A stretch of 64,000 nucleotides of DNA from Eledone cirrhosa (lineage: Eukaryota > Mollusca > Cephalopoda > Octopoda > Eledonidae): contig OZ024740.1 of the NCBI GenBank assembly GCA_964016885.1, positions 6,169,450 through 6,233,449 on the forward strand. The letters run 5' to 3'. Position 1 is the stretch's first letter, and each line of letters begins with the position of its first letter. This document shows, piece by piece, positions 11,301-23,900 of the stretch. A model generated the notes under the pieces. It had not been told where the DNA came from and did not search any database. It saw nothing but the letters and a program-made list of their open reading frames with translations. Both the position numbers and the translations under genes were made by a program.

Positions 11301-12755
11301 TGGTATAGATATGATTGCATAGTGTCCCCGGTAGAAATTCTTCACCAAAGAGATTTATACCAAAATATTCATAGAACTGTTATACATATGATTGCATATT
11401 GTCCCCGGTAGAAATTCTTCACCAAAGATCTTTATACCAAAATATTCATAGAACTGGTATATATATGATTGTATAATTTCCCTGGTAAAATACTTAACCA
11501 GAGAGATTCATACCAAAATATTCATAGAACTGGTATATATATGATTGTATAGTGTCCTTAGTAGAAATACTTCCCCAAAGAGATGTATACCAAAATATTC
11601 ATAGAAGTGGTATATATATGATTGTATAGTGTCCTTAGTAGAAACACTTCACCAAAGAGATGTATACCAAAATATTCATAGAACTGGTATACATATGATT
11701 GCATAGTGTCCCCGGTAGAAATTCTTCACCAAAGAGATTCATACCAAAATATTCATAGAACTGGTATATATATGATTGTATAGTGTCCTTAGTAGAAATA
11801 CTTCACCAAAGAGATTTATACCAAAATATTCATAGAACTGATTTATATATGATTGTATAGTGTCCTCAGTAGAAATTCTTTTCCAAAGAGATTTATACCC
11901 AAATATTCATAGAACTGTTATATATATATGATTGCATAGTGTCCTTAGTAGAAATTCTTCACCAAAGAATATTTATACCAAAATATTCATAGTACTGGTA
12001 TAGATATGATTGCATAGTGTACCCGGTAGAAATTCTTCACCAAAGAGATTTATACCAAAATAATCATAGAAGTGGTATATATATGATTGTGTAGTGTCCT
12101 TAGTAGAAATTCTTCACCAAAGAGATTTATACCAAAATATTCATAGAAGTAGTATATATATGATTGTATAATTTCCCTGGTAAAAATTCTTAACCAGAGA
12201 GATTCATATCAAAATATTCATGGAACTGGTATATATATATGATTGTATAGTGTCCTTAGTAGAAATTCTTCTCCAAAGAGATTTATACTAAAATATTCTT
12301 AGAACTGGTATATATATGATTGTGTAGTGTCCTTAGTAGACATACTTCCCCAAAGAGATGTATACCAAAATATTCATAGAAGTGGTATATATATGATTGT
12401 ATAGTGTCCTTAGTAGAAATACTTCACCAAAGAGATTTATACCAAAATATTCATAGAACTGGTATATATATGATTGTATAGTGTCCTTAGTAGAAATTCT
12501 TCACCGAAAGATTTATGCCAAAACATTCAAAGAACTGGTATACATATGATTGTATAGTGTCCTTAGTAGTAATTCTTAAGCAAAGAGATTCATACCAAAA
12601 TATTCATAGAACGGGTATATATATGATTGTATAGTGTCCTTAGTAGAAATGCTTCTCCAAAGAGATTTATACCCAAATATTCATAGAACTGTTATATATA
12701 TGATTGTATAGTGTCCTTAGTAGAAATTCTTCACCAAAGAGATTTATACCAAAAT
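7594..12755. repeat. Tandem segmental duplication with a 2,697-bp period (about 35 monomers)
   Basis: Markers recur 2,697 bp apart: TCACAGA at 7,594 and 10,291; GAAACAC at 8,944 and 11,641; GCCAAAACAT at 9,820 and 12,517. Copy 1 covers about 7,594-10,057 and copy 2 about 10,291-12,754. The copies stop matching where copy 1 reads AAAATAGTCAT and copy 2 AAAATATTCAT. It overlaps the end of the 3,075-bp HOR, so it was laid over an existing duplication. The joining stretch of about 235 bp resembles 7,131-7,245. Confidence 0.88.
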
Positions 12756-15520
12756 ATTCATAGAACTGGTATACATATGATTGCATAGTGTCCCCGGTAG
12801 AAATACTTCACCAAAGAGATTTATACCAAAATATTCATAGAACTGGTATATATATGATTGTATAATTTGCCTGGTAAAAATTCTTAACCAGAGAGATTCA
12901 TACCAAAATATTCATAGAACTGGTATATAAATGATTGTATAGTGTCCTTAGTAGAAATTCTTCTCCAAAGAGATTTATACGAAAATATTCATAGAACTGG
13001 TATATATATGATTGTGTAGTGTCCTTAGTAGAAATACTTCCCCAAAGAGATGTATACCAAAATATTCATAGAAGTGGTATATATATGATTCTATAGTGTC
13101 CTTAGTAGAAATTCTTCACCCAAGAGATTCATACCAAAATATTCATCGAACTGGTATACATATGATTGCATAGTGTCTCCGGTAGAAATTCTTCACCAAA
13201 GAGATTTATACCAAAATATTCATAGAACTGGTATATATATGATTGTATAGTGTCCTTAGTAGAAATACTTCACCAAAGAGATTAATACCAAAATATTCAT
13301 AGAACTGATTTATATATGATTGTATAGTGTCCTCAGTAGAAATTCTTCTCCAAAGAGATTTATACCCAAATATTCATAGAACTGTTATATATATGATTGT
13401 ATAGTGTCCTTAGTAGAAATTCCTCACCAAAGAGATTTATACCAAAATATTCATAGAACTGGCATAGATATGATTGCATAGTGTCCCCGGTAGAAATTCT
13501 TCACCAAAGAGATTTATACCAAAATAGTCATAGCAGTGGTATATATATGATTGTATAGTGTCCTTAGTAGAAATTCTTCACCAAAGAGATTTATACCAAA
13601 ATATTCATAGAAGTAGTTTATATATGATTGTATAGTGTCCTTATAGAACTTTTTCACCGAAGAGATTTATACCAAAATATTCATAGAATTGGTTTCAATA
13701 TGATTGTATAGTGTTCTTAGTAGAAATTCTTCACCAAAGAGATTTATACCAAAATATTCATAGAACTGGTTATATATGATAGTAGAATGTCCTTAGTAGA
13801 AATACTTCACCAAAGAGATTTATACCAAAATATTCATAGAACGGGTATATATATGATTGTGTAGTGTCCTTAGTAGAAATTCTTAAGCAAAGAAATTTAT
13901 ACCAAAATATTCATAGAACGGGTATATATATGATTGTATAGTGTCCTTAGTAGGAATTCTTAAGCAAAGAGATTTATACCAAAATAATCATAGAATTGGT
14001 ATATATATGATTGTATAGTGTCCTTAGTAGAAATTCTTCACCCAAGAGATTCATACCAAAATATTCATAGAACTTGTATATTTATGATTGTATAGTGTCC
14101 TTAGTAGAAATTCTTCACCAAAGAGATTTATACCAAAACATTCATAGAACTGGTATACACATGATTGCATAGTGTCCCCGGTAGAAATTCTTCACCAAAG
14201 AGATTTATACAAAATAGTCATAGAACTGGTATATATATGATTGTATAGTGTCCTTAGTAGAAATACTTCCCCAAAAGATTTATACCAAAATAGTCATAGA
14301 ACTGGCATATATATGAGTATATAGTGTCCTTAGTAGAAATTCTTCACCAAAGAGATTTATACCAAAATATTCATAGAACTGGTATACATATGATTGCATA
14401 GTGTCCCCGGTAGAAATTCTTCACCAAAGAGATTTATACCAAAATATTCATAGAACTGGTATATGTATGATTGTATAATTTCCCTGGTAAAAATTCTTAA
14501 CCAGAGAGATTCATACCAAAATATTCATAGAACTGGTATATATATGATTGTATAGTGTCCTTAGTAGAAATACTTCCCCAAAGAGATGTATACCATAATA
14601 TTCATAGAAGTCGTATATATATGATTGTATAGTGTCCTTAGTAGAAATACTTCACCAAAGAGATTTATACCAAAATATTCACAGAACTGGTATATATATG
14701 ATTGTATAGTGTCCTTAGTAGAAATTCTTCACCAAAGAGATTCATACCAAAATATTCATAGAACTGGTATATATATGATTGTATAGTGTCCTTAGTAGAA
14801 ATTCTTCACCCAAGAGATTCATACCAAAATATTCATAGAACTGGTATACATATGATTGCATAGTGTCCCCGGTAGAAATTCTTCACCAATGAGATTTATA
14901 CGAAAATGTTCATAGAACTGGTATATATATGATTGTGTAGTGTCCTTAGTAGAAATACTTCACCAAAGAGATGTATACCAAAATATTCATAGAACTGGTA
15001 TATATATATGATTGCATAGTGTCCCCGGTAGAAATTCTTCAACAAAGAGATTTATACCAAAATATTCATAGAACGGGTATATACATGATTGTGTAGTGTC
15101 CTTAGTAGAAATACTTCACCAAAGAGATGTATACCAAAATATTCATAGAACTGGTATATATATGATTGTATAGTGTCCTTAGTAGAAATACTTCACCAAA
15201 GAGATTTATACCAAAATATTCGTAGATCTGATTCATATATGAGTATATAGTGTCCTTAGTAGAAATTCTTCACCAAAGAGATTTATACCAAAATATTCAT
15301 AGAACTGGTATACATATGATTGCATAGTGTCCCCGGTAGAAATTCTTCACCAAAGAGATTTTTACCAAAATATTCATAGAACTGGTATATATATGATTGT
15401 ATAATTTCCCTGGTAAAAATTCTTAACCAGAGAGATTCATACCAAAATATTCATAGAACTGGTATATATATGATTGTATAGTGTCCTTAGTAGAAATTCT
15501 TCTCCAAAGAGATTTATACG
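12230..15520. repeat. Displaced third copy of the 40-monomer HOR with extra monomers
   Basis: The marker series of 2,230-8,389 returns here in order: GCCAAAACAT at 12,517, CCTTATAGAA at 13,639, TCACAGA at 14,679. Against copy 2 the first marker is offset 6,931 and the second 7,008, a step of exactly 77: one monomer is present here (about 12,680-12,757) that copies 1 and 2 lack. A second added monomer with a TACACATG variant lies at about 14,130-14,207. The copy is otherwise near identical to the other two. Confidence 0.85.
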
Positions 15521-16560
15521 AAAATATTCTTAGAACTGGTATATATATGATTGTGTAGTGTCCTTAGTAGAAATACTTCCCCAAAGAGATGTATACCAAA
15601 ATATTCATAGAAGTGGTATATATATGATTGTATAGTGTCCTTAGTAGAAATACTTCACCAAAGAGATTTATACCAGAATATTCATAGAACTGGTATAGAT
15701 ATGATTGCATAGTGTCCCCGGTAGAAATTCTTCACCAAAGAGATTTATACCAAAATATTCATAGAACTGTTATACATGTGATTGCATAGTGTCCCCGGTA
15801 GAAATTCTTCACCAAAGAGCTTTATACCAAAATATTCATAGAACTGGTATATATATGATTGTATAATTTCCCTGGTAAAATTCTTAACCAGAGAGATTCA
15901 TACCAAAATATTCATAGAACTGGTATATATATGATTGTATAGTGTCCTTAGTAGAAATACTTCCCCAAAGAGATGTATACCAAAATATTCATAGAAGTGG
16001 TATATATATGATTGTATAGTGTCCTTAGTAGAAACACTTCACCAAAGAGATGTATACCAAAATATTCATAGAACTGGTATACATATGATTGCATAGTGTC
16101 CCCGGTAGAAATTCTTCACCAAAGAGATTCATACCAAAATATTCATAGAACTGGTATATATATGATTGTATAGTGTCCTTAGTAGAAATACTTCACCAAA
16201 GAGATTTATACCAAAATATTCATAGAACTGATTTATATATGATTGTATAGTGTCCTCAGTAGAAATTCTTCTCCAAAGAGATTTATACCCAAATATTCAT
16301 AGAACTGTTATATATATATGATTGCATAGTGTCCTTAGTAGAAATTCTTCACCAAAGAATATTTATACCAAAATATTCATAGTACTGGTATAGATATGAT
16401 TGCATAGTGTCCCCGGTAGAAATTCTTCACCAAAGAGATTTATACCAAAATAATCATAGAAGTGGTATATATATGATTGTGTAGTGTCCTTAGTAGAAAT
16501 TCTTCACCAAAGAGATTTATACCAAAATATTCATAGAAGTAGTATATATATGATTGTATA
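14600..16560. repeat. Copy of the 10.2-12.2 kb block at about 4,389-bp offset (57 monomers)
   Basis: TCACAGA at 10,291 and 14,679 (4,388 apart) and GAAACAC at 11,641 and 16,031 (4,390 apart) show that the block is repeated. The 2-bp difference comes from a longer TA run near 15,000. The composite unit (3,075-type HOR plus this block) shows that neighbouring blocks were copied together. The copy ends where 12,168 continues into AATTTCCCTGGT but 16,556 continues into TATTGTCCTTATAG. Confidence 0.82.
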
Positions 16561-19500
16561 TTGTCCTTATAGAATTTCTTCACCAAAGAGATTTATACCA
16601 AAATATTAATAGAATTGGTTTATATATGATTGTATAGTGTTCTTAGTAGAAATTCTTCACCAAAGAGATTTATACCAAAATATTCATCGAACTGGTTATA
16701 TATGATAGTATAGTGTCCTTAGTAGAAATACTTCACCAAAGAGATTTATACCAAAATATTCATAGAACGGGTATATATATGAATGTATAGTGTCCTTAGT
16801 AGAAATTCTTAAGCAAAGAAATTTATACTAAAATATTCATAGAACGGGCATATATATGATTGTATAGTGTCCTTAGTAGGAAGTCTTACGCAAAGAGATT
16901 TATACCAAAATAATCATAGAACTGGTATATATATGATTGTATAATGTCCTTAGTAGAAATTGTTCACCCAAGAGATTCATACCAAAATATTCATAGAACT
17001 TGTATATTTATGATTGTATAGTGTCCTTAGTAGAAATTCTTCACCAAAGAGATTTATACCAAAATATTCATAGAACTGGTATATATATGATTGTATAATT
17101 TCCCTGGTAAAAATTCTTAACCAGAGAGATTCATACCAAAATATTCATAGAACTGGTATATATATGATTGTATAGTGTCCTTAGTATAAATACTTCCCCA
17201 AAGAGATGTATACCAAAATATTCATAGAAGTGGTATATATATGATTGTATAGTGTCCTTAGTAGAAATACTTCACAAAGAGATTTATACCAAAATATTCA
17301 TAGAACTGGTATACATATGAATACATAGTGTCCCCGGTAGAAATTCTTCACCAAAGAGATTTATACCCAAATATTCATAGAACTGTTATATATATGATTG
17401 TATAGTGTCCTTAGTAGAAATACTTCCCCAAAGAGATTTATACCAAAATAGTCATAGAACTGGTATATATATGATTGTATAGTGTCCTTAGTAGAAATTC
17501 TTCACCCAAGAGATTCATACCAAAATATTCATAGAACTGTTATACATATGATTGCATAGTGTCCCCGGTAGAAATTCTTCACCAAAGAGCTTTATACCAA
17601 AATATTCATAGAACTGGTATATATATGATTGTATAATTTCCCTGGTAAAATTCTTAACCAGAGAGATTCATACCAAAATATTCATAGAACTGGTATATAT
17701 ATGATTGTATAGTGTCCTTAGTAGAAATTCTTCTCCAAAGAGATTTATACTAAAATATTCATAGAACTGGTATATATATGATTGTGTAGTGTCCTTGGTA
17801 GAAATACTTCACCAAAGAGATGTATATCAAAATATTCATAGAACGGGCATATATATGATTGTATAGTGTCCTTAGTAGAAATACTTCACCAGAGAGATTT
17901 ATACCAAAATATTCATAAAAGTAGTATATATATGATTGTATAGTGTCCTTAGTAGAAATACTTCACCAAAGAGATTTATACCCAAATATTCATAGAATTG
18001 GTTTATATATGATTGTATAGTGTCCTTAGTAGAAACACTTCACCAAAGAGATGTATACCAAAATATTCATAGAACTGGTATACATATGATTGCATAGTGT
18101 CCCCGGTAGAAATTCTTCACCAAAGAGATTCATACCAAAATATTCATAGAACTGGTATATATATGATTGTATAGTGTCCTTAGTAGAAATACTTCACCAA
18201 AGAGATTTATACCAAAATATTCATAGAACTGATTTATATATGATTGTATAGTGTCCTCAGTAGAAATTCTTCTCCAAAGAGATTTATACCCAAATATTCA
18301 TAGAACTGTTATATATATATGATTGCATAGTGTCCTTAGTAGAAATTCTTCACCAAAGAATATTTATACCAAAATATTCATAGTACTGGTATAGATATGA
18401 TTGCATAGTGTCCCCGGTAGAAATTCTTCACCAAAGAGATTTATACCAAAATAATCATAGAAGTGGTATATATATGATTGTGTAGTGTCCTTAGTAGAAA
18501 TTCTTCACCAAAGAGATTTATACCAAAATATTCATAGAAGTAGTATATATATGATTGTATATTGTCCTTATAGAATTTCTTCACCAAAGAGATTTATACC
18601 AAAATATTAATAGAATTGGTTTATATATGATTGTATAGTGTTCTTAGTAGAAATTCTTCACCAAAGAGATTTATACCAAAATATTCATCGAACTGGTTAT
18701 ATATGATAGTATAGTGTCCTTAGTAGAAATACTTCACCAAAGAGATTTATACCAAAATATTCATAGAACGGGTATATATATGAATGTATAGTGTCCTTAG
18801 TAGAAATTCTTAAGCAAAGAAATTTATACTAAAATATTCATAGAACGGGCATATATATGATTGTATAGTGTCCTTAGTAGGAAGTCTTACGCAAAGAGAT
18901 TTATACCAAAATAATCATAGAACTGGTATATATATGATTGTATAATGTCCTTAGTAGAAATTGTTCACCCAAGAGATTCATACCAAAATATTCATAGAAC
19001 TTGTATATTTATGATTGTATAGTGTCCTTAGTAGAAATTCTTCACCAAAGAGATTTATACCAAAATATTCATAGAACTGGTATATATATGATTGTATAAT
19101 TTCCCTGGTAAAAATTCTTAACCAGAGAGATTCATACCAAAATATTCATAGAACTGGTATATATATGATTGTATAGTGTCCTTAGTATAAATACTTCCCC
19201 AAAGAGATGTATACCAAAATATTCATAGAAGTGGTATATATATGATTGTATAGTGTCCTTAGTAGAAATACTTCACAAAGAGATTTATACCAAAATATTC
19301 ATAGAACTGGTATACATATGAATACATAGTGTCCCCGGTAGAAATTCTTCACCAAAGAGATTTATACCCAAATATTCATAGAACTGTTATATATATGATT
19401 GTATAGTGTCCTTAGTAGAAATACTTCCCCAAAGAGATTTATACCAAAATAGTCATAGAACTGGTATATATATGATTGTATAGTGTCCTTAGTAGAAATT

Positions 19501-20016
19501 CTTCACCCAAGAGATTCATACCAAAATATTCATAGAACTGTTATACATATGATTGCATAGTGTCCCCGGTAGAAATTCTTCACCAAAGAGCTTTATACCA
19601 AAATATTCATAGAACTGGTATATATATGATTGTATAATTTCCCTGGTAAAATTCTTAACCAGAGAGATTCATACCAAAATATTCATAGAACTGGTATATA
19701 TATGATTGTATAGTGTCCTTAGTAGAAATTCTTCTCCAAAGAGATTTATACTAAAATATTCATAGAACTGGTATATATATGATTGTGTAGTGTCCTTGGT
19801 AGAAATACTTCACCAAAGAGATGTATATCAAAATATTCATAGAACGGGCATATATATGATTGTATAGTGTCCTTAGTAGAAATACTTCACCAGAGAGATT
19901 TATACCAAAATATTCATAAAAGTAGTATATATATGATTGTATAGTGTCCTTAGTAGAAATACTTCACCAAAGAGATTTATACCCAAATATTCATAGAATT
20001 GGTTTATATATGATTG
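16015..20016. repeat. Two tandem copies of a 2,001-bp HOR (26 monomers)
   Basis: GAAACAC recurs at 16,031 and 18,032, and AAATATTAAT at 16,601 and 18,602, both exactly 2,001 bp apart (26 x 77 = 2,002). Copy 1 is about 16,015-18,015 and copy 2 about 18,016-20,016. Unit-specific monomers include TAGGAAGTCTTACGC and ATGAATACATAG variants. I saw no base differences over most of the length read. Confidence 0.9.
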
Positions 20017-20429
20017 TATAGTGTCCTTAGTAGAAATACTTCACCAAACGAGATTTATACCCAAATATTCATAGAATTGGTTTATATATGATTGTATAGT
20101 GTCCTTAGTAGAAATACTTCACCAAACGAGATTTATACCAAAATATTCATAGAACTGGTATATATATGATTGTATAGTGTCCTTATTAGAAATACTTCCC
20201 CAAAGAGATTTATACCAAAATAGTCATAGAACTGGCATATATATGATTGTATAGTGTCCTTAGTAGAAATTCTTCTGCAAAGAGATTCATACTAAAATAT
20301 TCATAGAACTGGTATATATATGATTGTGTAGTGTCCTTAGTAGCAATTCTTCTCCAAAGAGATTTTTACCCAAATATTCATAGAACTGTTATATATATGA
20401 TTGTATAGTGTCCTTAGTAGAAATACTTC

Positions 20430-22800
20430 ACCAAAGAGATTTATACCAGAATATTCATAGAACTGGTATAGATATGATTGCATAGTGTCCCCGGTAGAAA
20501 TTCTTCACCAAAGAGATTTATACCAAAATATTCATAGAACTGTTATACATGTGATTGCATAGTGTCCCCGGTAGAAATTCTTCACCAAAGAGCTTTATAC
20601 CAAAATATTCATAGAACTGGTATATATATGATTGTATAATTTCCCTGGTAAAATTCTTAACCAGAGAGATTCATACCAAAATATTCATAGAACTGGTATA
20701 TATATGATTGTATAGTGTCCTTAGTAGAAATACTTCCCCAAAGAGATGTATACCAAAATATTCATAGAAGTGGTATATATATGATTGTATAGTGTCCTTA
20801 GTAGAAACACTTCACCAAAGAGATGTATACCAAAATATTCATAGAACTGGTATACATATGATTGCATAGTGTCCCCGGTAGAAATTCTTCACCAAAGAGA
20901 TTCATACCAAAATATTCATAGAACTGGTATATATATGATTGTATAGTGTCCTTAGTAGAAATACTTCACCAAAGAGATTTATACCAAAATATTCATAGAA
21001 CTGATTTATATATGATTGTATAGTGTCCTCAGTAGAAATTCTTCTCCAAAGAGATTTATACCCAAATATTCATAGAACTGTTATATATATATGATTGCAT
21101 AGTGTCCTTAGTAGAAATTCTTCACCAAAGAATATTTATACCAAAATATTCATAGTACTGGTATAGATATGATTGCATAGTGTCCCCGGTAGAAATTCTT
21201 CACCAAAGAGATTTATACCAAAATAATCATAGAAGTGGTATATATATGATTGTGTAGTGTCCTTAGTAGAAATTCTTCACCAAAGAGATTTATACCAAAA
21301 TATTAATAGAATTGGTTTATATATGATTGTATAGTGTTCTTAGTAGAAATTCTTCACCAAAGAGATTTATACCAAAATATTCATCGAACTGGTTATATAT
21401 GATAGTATAGTGTCCTTAGTAGAAATACTTCACCAAAGAGATTTATACCAAAATATTCATAGAACGGGTATATATATGAATGTATAGTGTCCTTAGTAGA
21501 AATTCTTAAGCAAAGAAATTTATACTAAAATATTCATAGAACGGGCATATATATGATTGTATAGTGTCCTTAGTAGGAAGTCTTACGCAAAGAGATTTAT
21601 ACCAAAATAATCATAGAACTGGTATATATATGATTGTATAGTGTCCTTAGTAGAAATTGTTCACCCAAGAGATTCATACCAAAATATTCATAGAACTTGT
21701 ATATTTATGATTGTATAGTGTCCTTAGTAGAAATTCTTCACCAAAGAGATTTATACCAAAATATTCATAGAACTGGTATATATATGATTGTATAATTTCC
21801 CTGGTAAAAATTCTTAACCAGAGAGATTCATACCAAAATATTCATAGAACTGGTATATATATGATTGTATAGTGTCCTTAGTATAAATACTTCCCCAAAG
21901 AGATGTATACCAAAATATTCATAGAAGTGGTATATATATGATTGTATAGTGTCCTTAGTAGAAATACTTCACAAAGAGATTTATACCAAAATATTCATAG
22001 AACTGGTATACATATGAATACATAGTGTCCCCGGTAGAAATTCTTCACCAAAGAGATTTATACCCAAATATTCATAGAACTGTTATATATATGATTGTAT
22101 AGTGTCCTTAGTAGAAATACTTCCCCAAAGAGATTTATACCAAAATAGTCATAGAACTGGTATATATATGATTGTATAGTGTCCTTAGTAGAAATTCTTC
22201 ACCCAAGAGATTCATACCAAAATATTCATAGAACTGTTATACATATGATTGCATAGTGTCCCCGGTAGAAATTCTTCACCAAAGAGCTTTATACCAAAAT
22301 ATTCATAGAACTGGTATATATATGATTGTATAATTTCCCTGGTAAAATTCTTAACCAGAGAGATTCATACCAAAATATTCATAGAACTGGTATATATATG
22401 ATTGTGTAGTGTCCTTGGTAGAAATACTTCACCAAAGAGATGTATATCAAAATATTCATAGAACGGGCATATATATGATTGTATAGTGTCCTTAGTAGAA
22501 ATACTTCACCAGAGAGATTTATAACAAAATATTCATAAAAGTAGTATATATATGATTGTATAGTGTCCTTAGTAGAAATACTTCACCAAAGAGATTTATA
22601 CCCAAATATTCATAGAATTGGTTTATATATGATTGTATAGTGTCCTTAGTAGAAATACTTCACCAAACGAGATTTATACCCAAATATTCATAGAATTGGT
22701 TTATATATGATTGTATAGTGTCCTTAGTAGAAATACTTCACCAAACGAGATTTATACCAAAATATTCATAGAACTGGTATATATATGATTGTATAGTGTC
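20430..22800. repeat. Third, edited copy of the 26-monomer HOR region (2,772-bp offset, monomers lost)
   Basis: GAAACAC at 20,804 is 2,772 bp (36 x 77) from 18,032. AAATATTAAT at 21,298 is only 2,696 from 18,602, so one monomer (the TATTGTCCTTATAG one) was lost between them. A second monomer is missing near 22,390 relative to 17,690-17,780. The upstream TACCAGAATA marker at 20,444 pairs with 15,671 (4,773 bp). This is the last place where the AATTTCCCTGGT subtype occurs (about 22,331), so it forms the right margin of the left domain. Confidence 0.82.
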
Positions 22801-23900
22801 CTTATTAGAAATACTTCCCCAAAGAGATTTATACCAAAATGGTCATAGAACTGGCATATATATGATTGTATAGTGTCCTTAGTAGAAATTCTTCTGCAAA
22901 GAGATTCATACTAAAATATTCATAGAACTGGTATATATATGATTGTGTAGTGTCCTTAGTAGCAATTCTTCTCCAAAGAGATTTTTACCCAAATATTCAT
23001 AGAACTGTTATATATATGATTGTATAGTGTCCTTAGTAGAAATTCTTCACCAAAGAGATTTATACCAAAATATTCATAGAACTGGTATACATATGATTGC
23101 ATAGTGTCCCCGGTAGAAATTCTTCACCAAGGAGATTTATACCAAAATAGTCATAGAAGTGGTATATATATGATTGTATAGTGTCCTTAGTAGAAATTCT
23201 TCTCCAAAGAGATTTATACTAAAATATTCATAGAACTGGTATATATATGATTGTGTAGTGTCCTTGGTAGAAATACTTCACAAAAGAGATGTATACCAAA
23301 ATATTCATAGAACTGGTATATATATGATTGTATAGTGTCCTTAGTAGAAATTCTTCACCAAAGAGCTTTATACCAAAATATTCATAGAATTGGTTTATAT
23401 ATGATTGTATAGTGTTCTTAGTAGCAATTCTTCACCAAAGAGATTTATACTAAAATATTCATAGAACAGGTTATATATGATAGTATAGTGTTCTTAGTAG
23501 AAATACATCACCAAAGAGATTTATAACAAAATATTCATAGAACGGGTATATATATGATTGTATAGTGTCCTTAGTAGAAATTCTTAAGCAAAGAAATTTA
23601 TACCAAAATATTCATAGAACGGGTATATATATGATTGTATAGTGTCCTTAGTAGGAATTCTTAAGCAAAGAGATTTATACCAAAATATTCAAAGAACTGG
23701 TATATATATGATTGTATAGTGTCCTTAGTAGGAATTCTTAAGCAAAAATGTTTATACCAAAATATTCATAGAACTGGTGATATATGATTGTATAGTGTCC
23801 TTAGTATAAATACTTCACCAAAGAGATTTATACCAAAATATTCATAGAACGGGTATATATATGATTGTATAGTGTCCTTAGAAGGAATTCTTAAGCAAAG
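22800..23900. repeat. Satellite transition zone between left and middle domains
   Basis: About 14 monomers where left-domain subtypes disappear and middle-domain ones (AAATTCTTAAGCAAAGAAATTT type, TCATAGAACAGG, AAACGAG) take over. A compact TATACTAAAATATTCATAGAACAGG monomer near 23,450 reappears at about 27,910, 29,222 and later. No tandem duplication is confined to this stretch. Confidence 0.6.
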
